Of a stretch of 64,000 nucleotides of DNA, positions 10,185 through 20,600 are shown piece by piece. The notes beneath the pieces were generated by a model. That model was not told the DNA's origin, did no database searches, and saw only the letters and a program-made list of their open reading frames with translations. Within the stretch, counting starts at the first letter, position 1. Each line of letters begins with the position of its first letter. The stretch is from positions 248,001 to 312,000 of the forward strand of contig CAJNDS010001424.1 in the NCBI GenBank assembly GCA_905221605.1, given 5' to 3'. This DNA comes from Symbiodinium natans (Eukaryota; Sar; Dinophyceae; Suessiales; Symbiodiniaceae). The position numbers and the translations under genes were made by a program.

Positions 10185-13100
10185 CAGAGAAAGAGAGAGA
10201 GAGAGAGAGAAGAAGTCATCACGTATAGGAATTGGGTGCTTCCCCTTATACTAACAGTCCTTAATAGGGATTATATCGTACCCCTCATGATAATCCCTAT
10301 TGAGGACTGTTAGTATCAGGGGTAAACCCTAAACCTAAACCCCAAACCCTAAACCCTAAACCCTAAACCCTATGGGGAGCATCCCAGCATGGGAAGTATA
10401 TTGGCTTCCACCGGGCAAGCAAGGCTGGGGGGGTAAAGAAATCTGGGTTCTAGACCTAAGCCCGGCTGAACCCTGTGCTTGGGGTTTGCCAAGCATCTCG
10501 GCATGGTTTAGGGTTTAGGGTTTGGGGTTTAGGGTTTGGGGTTTAGGGTTTGGGGTTTAGGGTTTAGGGTTTAGGATTCAGGGTTTAGGATTTAGGGTTT
10601 AGGGCTTAGAGGGTCTCCATCTCCGGTGTTCGCACGCGGCCTAGGCAGTGGTACTCGCGCCGGCTGGAGGTCTTTGGGCTAAAGCTGCACCCTAGACTTG
10701 GGATGGTCCCCCTTATACTAACAGTCCTTAATGGGGTTTAGGGTTTAGGGTTTAGGGTTTAGGGTTTAGAGTTGGGATGTTGCCCCGTAAACTAACAGTC
10801 CTTAATAGGGTTTCTAATAGGGGGTACTATAATCCCTATAGGGGACTGTTGGGGTAAGGGCGAACATCCCAGCCCTAAACCCTAAACCTTAAAATGCCCT
10901 TGTCTTTAGTCTTAGCTGGCGCGGAGGGAAGTTATGAGGAACTCGACAGTGCTATTCCTTTGGTGGCATGTGTTCACCAAAAGAATGGTGTAGGGTTTAG
11001 GGTTTTGGGGGTTTAGGGTTTAGGGTTTAGGGTAAGAAGGTTCAGGGTTTTTTGGGTTTTGGGGGTTCTAGGGGAGTGTCCGGAGCGATGATTCACAGAG
11101 TCTTCGAGCCTGGGGCACCATGAACGGATCCCTCTTTGTGCGCCGAGTCTGCTTGGGTCTCTTTTCCAAAAGCTTCGCACCTTTGGATTCAGGGCTCGCA
11201 ATTGAGGGGCCGACCCTAGACCCTAAACCCTGAACCCTGAAGCCTAAACCCTAACTTACATGTTGACATGAAGGTAGACTACCAGTTTCTGGTCGAACCC
11301 CAGAAAACGGCAAGATGCTGCCAAAGTCCAAGCCCCCCCCCCCCCCCCCCCCACGCCTCAGAAACCTGGGGGTTCAGGATAATATTTGTCCAAACATCCC
11401 TAAACCCTAAACCCTAAACCCAGAAAACTGGCCGGACCTTCCTCAGCTAAAGTTCCTTCCAGCAGCCCCGGGCTTGTTCTAGGACTGAGAGTGGGCCCTT
11501 AAAGCCGTTTTTGTTTAAGGGTTTAGGGGTTAGGGTTTAGGGGTTAGGGTTTAGGGTTTAGGGTTCCCTTAGAAGCCCCATTGAAACCAAGCAAGGGCAC
11601 CCCTTTTTTCATTCCTAGGTTACTCTTGGGTCTTGTGCCAAGGTCCTCGGGCCTCCCGATGGCGACCTTGTGCTTGGCTTGCTACTTAGTAGCTGGGTGA
11701 GAACACTTTACACTTCTTGGGATACTATAATCCCCTATTGAACCCTAAGCCTTAAGCCTTAAGCCCTAAGCCCTAAACCCTAAACCCTAAACCCAAAACC
11801 CTAAACCCACTTTTGGGGGCTTTTGAACTGAGCAACTAAGGCTACTTCTCCAGGCGTGTGCCAAGGCTCGCGACACCGAAGCAGCCGAACGATGGTACGA
11901 GGCGCCTTCGGGGTTTAGGGTTTAGGGTTAGGGTTTATAAGGTTTAAGGTTCAGAGTTTAGGGTTCAGGGTTTAGGGTTTAGGGTGGGTTTAGGTACCAG
12001 GCGCCTCTGCTTGTTCTTTTGCGTGCAGGGTGCATTTGGTCCGTGTCCCTCGCAAAGAGGGGACGCCCCCGCAACGTAGTTCAGCGGCTCAGCGTGCTTA
12101 GGGACATTCATCAAGAACAACGTAGGGCCTAGGGTAGGCTTGCAGGGGCCCTATATAAATTCAACCTTGACAGAATTATACGGATTCTTCAAGGGTTATG
12201 TAAGGCCTAGGGGGAATGAAGAATTATTTTGAATTCCACTCCCCTAAACCCTAAACCCTAAACCCTAAACCCTGGGGCAGCAACAGCTTGAGAAGCTTTC
12301 AGGAGCTGATCGCTGGCAGTGGACCCCCAGACTGGCGCGCGCTGAGCAGCCGCTCGCCTCAAAGCGAGAATCGCGCAGATCTGCACCTGCTACCTTTCTA
12401 AGGGTTTAGGGTTTAGGGTTTAGAGTTTAGGGTTACGTACATACGTACCTGCCTACACAGGCTGGATCGGCGGGTTGTTTGCAAGGGTCGTTGTCAGCAT
12501 TCTTATGAATGGCCGACATCAGCCATAAGTGTAGTCGCATGATGAGTCTATAGTCTAAGAGTCGAACCTGATCGGTGTGTGATCCCATGCCTATAGTGAA
12601 GCATGTGCTCGAACCCTAGACCCTTCTTTCTAAACCCTAAACCCTAAACCCTAAACCTGCGTCTGCTCCACTGAGTCATGGTGGATGCGGGAGCAAGGGC
12701 AGGCAACTTCTCCTTTGCACAGGCTCGAGAGAGGGGGTGTTGAAGAATCTTTGTGGCTTGAGGGCTTGTGGGCTCTAGCGTTCGAAACCCAACTCGGTTT
12801 AGGGTTTAGGGTTTAGGGTTTAGGGTTTAGAGTTTAGGGTTTAGGGTTTAGGGTTTAGGGTTTAGGGCATCATCATCATCATCCTCATCATCATACCCTG
12901 GCCCGAATGTCATGGGAGGCTTGGTTCCAGAAGGCAAAGGACGCGGACGTCGACCTGGAGCCCAAGCTCTTGCTGAACGCCGCCGCGAAGAGCTTGGAGT
13001 TTGAGACTAGGATGCCCAGTAGTACCCTTATTCCACCCTAAACCCTAAACCCTAAACCCTAAACCCTCTTTGGAGATGGTGCTGCAGAAACCCTAAACCC

Positions 13101-14274
13101 TAAACCCTAAACCCTAAACCCTAAACCCTAAACCCTAAACCCTAAACCCTAAACCCTAAACCCTAAACCCTAAACCCTAGACCCTACCTGAAAGTACCCT
13201 TCTGAAACCTCCTTAATCTAGGATGCCCAGTAGTACCCTTATTCCCCTTTTTGGTAGGTTGAGGTTCCCTTAGAAACCCCTTTAAGCAAAAAAAGGGCAC
13301 CCTTTTTCATCCTAGGTTACTGGGCAACCTAGGAGATGGCTGAGCGTCTCTTCGCCGAAATGCCTTCGCCCGGGCCAGAGGAGTATGCGCTGGTCATTGA
13401 CGCGGCCGCGCGCCAGGGCAACTTGACCAGGGCGGAGCATTGGTACAACCATGCTGCACAGGCAGGGGTGGAGTTTCAACAGCAGAATGTGCTGACGAAC
13501 CTCATGTTCGCCGCCGCTCGTGGTGGCGACGCGAAGGCAGCTGAGCGATGGATGATTCAAGCGCGGGAGGCTGGTATGGACGACACTCCAACGATGTACC
13601 CTGGGGACTACATGAACCCCAAAATCAGCAGTATACGACTATCATTCCTTTCACAAGTTATCTGAGCCATAAACCCTTTCAGAGTTCCTTTGAAATGGCG
13701 CCCAAAGATAAGGTACACGGCACAGATAGCCGCGGCCGCCCAGCTGCAGGACCAACAACCCTGAACCCTGAACCCTAAACCCTAAACCCTAAACCCTAAA
13801 CCCCCCAAATTAGCTGCAGGATTTCAAGGCTGCGGAGCGGTGGCTGCAGGAAGCACGGGAAGCCCGGCGGACGGAGCTCGAGCAGTACCTTGCAGACCAA
13901 AATCAACCCTAAAAGGGTTTAGGGTTTCTTTATACCTTAATAGGACGTTAACCTCGTATAGGGATGTATAGATTCTAGATTCACATACGTTCATAGGAGT
14001 TCAAGGTAGTATAAGTTATGAAACCCCCCCCCCCAATTTTAGGGTTCACTTTGGTCGCCAAGGTACAACTCCGCCATGTACGCCGCAAGCCTCCGAGGTG
14101 GGGGTTTACCCCAACTAGTTCAAAATGTAGGATTCCCTGTTTGCAGGTTTTGTGGTTCCCTTATACTAAGGACCCCCAAAGAGGGTACCCCCCTAACTTC
14201 GGAAACCCTAAACCCTTAAACCCTAAACCCTAAACCCTTAAACCCTAAACCCTAAACCCTAAACCCTAAACCCT

Positions 14275-14321
<47 letters not shown>

Positions 14322-17300
14322 AGGTCAGCTGGACTCCGCAGAGCGGATCGCCAAGCTGGCCGAGCAGGATGGCATGGCTTTGAGCCCTGGGTTTAGGGTT
14401 TAGGGTTTAGGGTTTAGGGCTTAGCGTTTAGGGTTTAGGGTTTAGGGTTTAGGGTTTCGGGTTTCGGGTTTAAGGGTGAGAAAATGAACCATAAAATTGG
14501 GGCGCCACATATATCCTCTACTACTATAACACCAATTAAGGTATAGATGAACCATAAACTCCAAAGAAGCTAGGTAGGGTGTCGGGGTACTTTATAGTTT
14601 CCCTTCTTGGGTACGATACTCAGGAATAGTTTTCAGAGGGTTTTAAGGGCCATCCCTCCCTAAAATTGGGGGGGATATACCCAGCTTACTACTCCAACAC
14701 ATATTACGGTCTAGAGGACCCATAAACCTATGAAGACGATTCTAACTCCAGTTAGGGTCTGTATGAACCCTAAACCCTAAATCCTAAACCCTGAACCCTA
14801 AACCCTAAACCCTTTTAGGGTTCATTCCTGGTCCCCCCCAAAAAAGGAATGCCTACAGCTTCTCAGCGCTCGTGCGGGCTGCCTTTAACAGTCACTTGGT
14901 AGCCCAGTGGTACCGTTTTGCCCCTTTGTTGGGGCTCAAGGTCCCTTGTCCCTAAACCCTAAACCCTAATCCTAAACCCTAAACCCTAAACCTAAACCCT
15001 AAACCCTAAACCCTAAACCCTAAACCCTAAACCCTAAACCCTAAACCCTAAACCCTAAACCCTAAACCCTAATCCTAAACCCTAAAGCCTAAACCTTAAA
15101 ACCTAAACCCTAAACCCTAAACCTGGGCCACCAAGGTGAAGACTTTGAGGCCGCCGAGCGCTGGTTTCAGCGCGCGGCCAGGGAGGAGGGGTTCCTTGGG
15201 AGACGGAACCCGGTTTAGGGTTTAAGGTTTAGGGGTTTAGGGTTTTGGGTTTTTGGTTTAGGGTTTAGGGTTTTGGGTTTTGGGTTTGGGGTTTACGTAC
15301 CTTAATAGGAGCTATAGGAGTACACGTAGGAGGTTACAGTAGTAGATGCCTTCCCATTTGGTTATCGTAGTATTCCCCATAATAACAAATCAGGGTTCAC
15401 GTGATCGCCAAGGTTGAACCATCAGATCGTCAACGAGGCCATCAACAAAGCGGCCCGCTTCAACAACTTCACTGCTGCTGAGGCATTCTTCAACCACTTG
15501 CAACTTGGCAGCCCAGTGGTACGTTTTTGTTTGTTTTTCACTTTTTGTTTTGGTTCAAGGTTCCTTTATAAAGTAACCAACCCCCCAAGCCCTAAACCCT
15601 ACCCCTGAACTCTAAACCCTAAACGCTATAAGCCCTAAACCCTGATGATACTGTGGTTACTGGGCTACCAAGGCAAGCGTCCCGCTTGGAGCCCGATGGC
15701 AACAGCTACCAGAACCTCGTCACAGCAGCTTCCCGTGCCGGGGACCTGGCGGCAGCAGAGCATTTTGTCAACGAGGCGCTGGCGGCGGGGCACACACAAC
15801 TCCCTAATCTGTGCCTTGGTGGCCATTAACAAGTTGGGGTCATATACCCTAGACTACTATATATAACTATCTCTGCACTTTACGGCATACTAGACTTTAT
15901 GAGCCATAAACCCTTTTGGGGGTTCATTTGGTCCCCACCTAAACCCTAAACCCTAAACCCTAAACCCTAGACCCTAGACCCTAAACCCTAAACCCAAGGT
16001 ACACCTCGGTCATCAACTGCGCAGAGCAGAACAACGACCTGAAATCGGCCGAGAGGTGGTTTCGCCGTGCCACGGCCTCGGGCATCACGCCCGACATCGC
16101 CTTCTTTAACAAGGTGCAAGCTTTGCAGCTTTGTTTAGGGTTTAGGGTTTAGGGTTTAGGGTTTAGGGTTTAGGGTTTAGGGTTTAGGCTGCCAGGAGAG
16201 AAGTCTGGGTGCAGACAGGGTTTAGTCAACAGGGCAACTGGGTCCCAGAGCAGGCCTTTATTCCCTTTTGTGGAAGCCACAAAGGGTACCCTTGTTTATT
16301 CACAGGTTGCTCTTGGGTCTAGGGTGTCCCCCTAAACCCTAAACCCTAAACCCTAAACCCTAAACCCTTAACCCTTAACCCTTAACCCTAAACCCTAAAC
16401 CCTAAACCCTAAACCTGTCACGCCATGAATTCATCAACACAACTGAGGCCTCAAACAGTCTTCAGGGCCTCCCGGAACACAAGGCCCAAGAAGGCAAAAG
16501 GGTATAAGTTAAGGGTTTAGGGTTTAGGGTTTTGGGCTTTAGGGTTTAGGGTTTAGGGCTTAGGGTTTAGGGTTTAGGGTTTAGGGTTTAGGGTTTAGGG
16601 TGCCGCCATGCATACTACTAGAACTCTTATTAAGGCATACTACTATAACTCCTATCTCAGTATATACTACTATAGCTCCTGTTAAGGTATATCCTGCTAT
16701 AACTCCTATCTCGGTATATACTAACATAAGGCAACATGGGCATAAGCTTGGGATCCCCATCTATAGGTAACTCTAGGGGCAGCTATATGGGCCCTTGGGT
16801 TGAAAAGGGGTATCACCCCCCTTTTAAGGGCCCATACTAAGGGACCATGTAGCTACCCTAAGAGCAACACGCCTGCCTAAACCCTAAACCGTATCATACG
16901 CACGAAGATTCAAAGAAGAGTCGAAATCGCCCTGCGATGCGGATTCGCCACGGCTGTGAAGGAGGGAAAAGAAGCCTAAACCCTAAACCCTAAACCCTAA
17001 ACCCTAAACCCTAAACCCTAAACCCTGAACCCACCATGGGCGAGGTGATCACTGCAGTGGCAAGGCGCGGTGATTGGGGTGCCGTCCAGCGTTGGCGAGA
17101 CATTGCGCGAGACAGTGGAGAGGTGCTCAATGCCGTGACCTACACCGCTCTGATCAGTGCTTCCTCAAAGGGCCGATTCTGAGCAGTAGAGTTCGGTAAC
17201 CTTGAACCTTTGTGGGTTTAGGGTTTAGGGTTTAGGGTTTAGGGTTTAGGGTTTAGGGTTTCGGGTTCTTACCCTAAGGGTCCATGTACCTTATTCTTAT

Positions 17301-17655
17301 CTACTTGGGCCCCGAGAGTCCCTCCGTAGGAGGCACTCTGGGGCCCAAGTACTCCCTTTTTAGGTACATGGACCCTCAAGCGTGCTCTTCCCAAAAGGAT
17401 CCCACCTTGAGTTTAGGGTTTTGGGGTTTAGGGTTTAGGGTTTAGGGTTTGGGGTTTGGGTTTAGGGTTTAGGGTTTAGGGTTACAAGTGCTGGACAACG
17501 AAGGATTTCGCAACAATGCCGAGGCCACCAAGAGTGTTGTGAAGAGCTTGCTGGAAGAGGCCCTGGGCCACGGCGTGGCTGTGGACATCATCATGATGAA
17601 CCTGGGTTCTTGCTACCATAATGGGGGGGGGGTTAAATATTACAGCACACACACA

Positions 17656-17691
<36 letters not shown>

Positions 17692-20600
17692 TATATAAAC
17701 ATGTTTATATGTATATGTATGTATGTGTGTATATATGTATATGTGTATATATATATATATATGGTACCCCCCCCCCCCCCCCCAGTGACCTACCCTTTTT
17801 CGCCTTGTCTCAAGTCACCCAGCTGCACTGCAAGCAAACTCGGTGTGCAAGATAGCGTATTTCCTAGGGCGTAGACTAAAATACAACTAAAATCGCATAC
17901 ACGGGACAGTGGAAAAAACCAAAAAAACCAAAACCAAAAAAACCAAAAAACCAAAACCAAAAAAACCAAAAAAACCAAAAAAACCAAAATCAAAAAAACC
18001 AAAAATACCAAAAAAAACAATTTTCCGGGACTCTCAGGAAATCCCTATGAGGCTTCTCCAAGAGTCCCGGAAAATTGGTTTTTTGGTGTTTTTTGTTTTT
18101 TTTGGTTTTGGTTTTTTTGGTTTTTTTGGTTTTGGTATTTTTGGTTTTTTGGTTTTGGTATTTTGGCTTTTTGGTTCGCCTTCACGGTCACGAGGCAACA
18201 ACTACGCATTTTTAAGTGTGCTTATGCTAATTGTGCTTTTCAGAAATAGTATACAAGTGGTCTTTCTAGTGCTTCAGAACTATTTGTTTCGTTATTGTGT
18301 AAGTAGAGCCGCTAGTGTTTAGTGCATCTTTTGGTTGTACTCAAGTGTAGTAGACCTTATTCAGCCATTACTTGGTGCTCTGGTAGCTCAATTCGCACGG
18401 ATAATATTTGCCTGGTAAATGCAATTAATTATCTAGAAGCAGCATTTGCAATACTTGTCTTGAGAAAAAGCATTTATTAAATAGAATTGTTTGCTTAAAA
18501 AGTGACTCCTACTCGTCCAGGAATACCCCAAAACCCTATAATCCAAACTTTACCAGAGATTCTCCTGAAAAGCTTGCGCTTTTGGATGTTTTTATGTATT
18601 TGTGAATTTGCTTGTGTATGGCCTTCGCTAAGTACTTTTCTAGGATTCTTGTGCATTTTTTAAGCCTGATTGTGCAAGTTGCGTTTTTCAAGCATAGTAT
18701 ATATGTGGTCTTTATTGAATACTTCAGACATCTTTGTTTCATCGTTATGTAAGTAGAACCGCTCTATTTCCATTATTGTGCACTGTTAAGCTTGCTCATG
18801 CAAATTGTGCTTTTCAGACATAGTATATAAGTGGTCTTTAGTGAATACTTCAGCAATCTTTGTCTCATTGTTATGTAGGTAGAACCGTTTCCATTTCCGC
18901 AAGTGTTTATTTCGTATTTGGTTGAGTATGGGCCTTTAAATAGTATTCACTTGAGTCAAATTGGGCTATTTGCTTAAGAATTCCTCTAGTAGTTAAATTC
19001 GCATAGAATGAATACTTCGAAAAAATGTTTCATGAATATGTAAACATAAGGTGTTTCATTTGACTTTGCAGATAGTACTTCAATAATACTTTGCCTGGTA
19101 TAAACACAACTGTTTCAATGCATTAGTTGCTCAACAAAGCACTATTTGCCCTTTAAACCACACTTTGCCATATTTTGGTTGAATATGGTGCTTCTTTCGT
19201 ATTTTGGTTGAGTATGGTCCTTTAAATGGTATTCACTTGAGTCAAATTGGGCTATTTGCTTAATAATTACTCTAGTAGCTAAATTCGCAGAAAATGATTA
19301 GTTCAAAAACAAAAACGATTCATGAATATGTAAACATAAGGTACTTCAGTGGACTTTTCAGAGAGCATACTTTGCCTAGTACAAACACAATTGTATAAAT
19401 ACAGTATTTGCACTTTAAACGCACACTTTGCAATTTTTTGGTTGAGAATGGTGTTTATTTCGTATCTTGGTTGAGTATGCTCCTTTAAATAGTATTCACT
19501 TGAGTCAAATTGGGCTCTTTGCTTAATAATTACTCTAGTAGCTAAATTCGCATAGAACCAAGAAAAATGTTTCACTATTTGATTAATACTTTGCCTCGTA
19601 CAAACACAATTGTATAAATAAATTAGTTGCTCAACAAAACATTAATTGCCCTTGAAACGCACAATTTGCATAGAAAAACATTGATCTAAACATATAAAAA
19701 ACAGCATTGTCCGCTTCAGATTGAAAATGTAGATTCTTCCAATGCTGGCTTATCGGGGTCTGTGAGGTGGGTGTCCCAGTAGCTGTCCTTCATTACCCGG
19801 TGATTAACTACGCGACTTTTGGGCCTTCTTTGTTATTTTTTGTTAAAAAGGCCTAAAAAGGCCTAAAAAGGGTAGGTCGCTGGGGGGGGGGGGTAGCATA
19901 TATATATATATATATGTATGTATGTATGTATATATATATATATATAGGGGCCTGAAAATAGGGGACCCCCAGTATAGACCAAATAGTAGGATTCCCTTGG
20001 ACCACAAGAAGGTACCCCTAGTTCAGCAAACCCCACAGAAGACTTGCTATACAGTATAATAAGTCGGAAGAAGTGTCCCGCAGATTCGCTGAGGAACAGC
20101 GTCATGGGGGCGGCGGCGCGCGTGGGACTGAAGGACGCAGAGGAAGTCTACCAAGACATTCTGAACCAAGGCCTCGGACAGCCCCCTGTTGTGTTGGCGG
20201 TGAGCTTCCCTTAGCGAGCCCTCCGATGAGCAACGCTTGCTGGGTTGAACTTGTACTGTAGGCCTAAACCCTAAACCCTAAACCCTAAACCCTAAACCCT
20301 AAACCCTAAACCCTAAACCCTAAACCCTAAACCCTAAACCCTAAACCCTAAACCCTAACCCCCAAAAAGGCTTGTCTCCGAACGCCATCACCTTCAACAG
20401 CCTCATCGATGCGGCCCTGAGGGCCGGAGACCTGAAGAAGGCCGAGGACTGGTTGCAGCAAAGCACTCACTTGGGCTTCCGGCCTCTTGGTAAGCCAGTA
20501 GGGTTTAGGGTTTAGGGTTTAGGGTTTAGGGTTTAGGGTTTAGGGTTTAGGGTTTAGGGTTTAGGGTTTAGGGTTTAGGGTTTAGGGTTTAGGACCCTGT

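Larger units (their letters stand above)
17604..20083 (+). other. About 2.5-kb intron of the PPR gene, layered repeats
   Basis: The PPR chain stops at MMNL and resumes at DSLRNSVMGAAARVGL. Between them are an (ACAT/AT)n tract and C run (17,640-17,785), a long pyrimidine/purine hairpin (17,908-18,175), an AT-rich island with internal repeats (18,200-19,750) and a (TA)n tract (19,899-19,946). I see no gene inside. Confidence 0.65.

Noticed and set aside
17642-17874. Frame rich in Tyr/Ile/His
   Set aside because: It encodes (ACAT)n and (TA)n microsatellites; the true PPR exon ends near 17,603.
17909-18180. Lys/Pro-rich and Phe/Val-rich frames
   Set aside because: These are translations of the CCAAAA/TTTTGG foldback, not protein-coding sequence.
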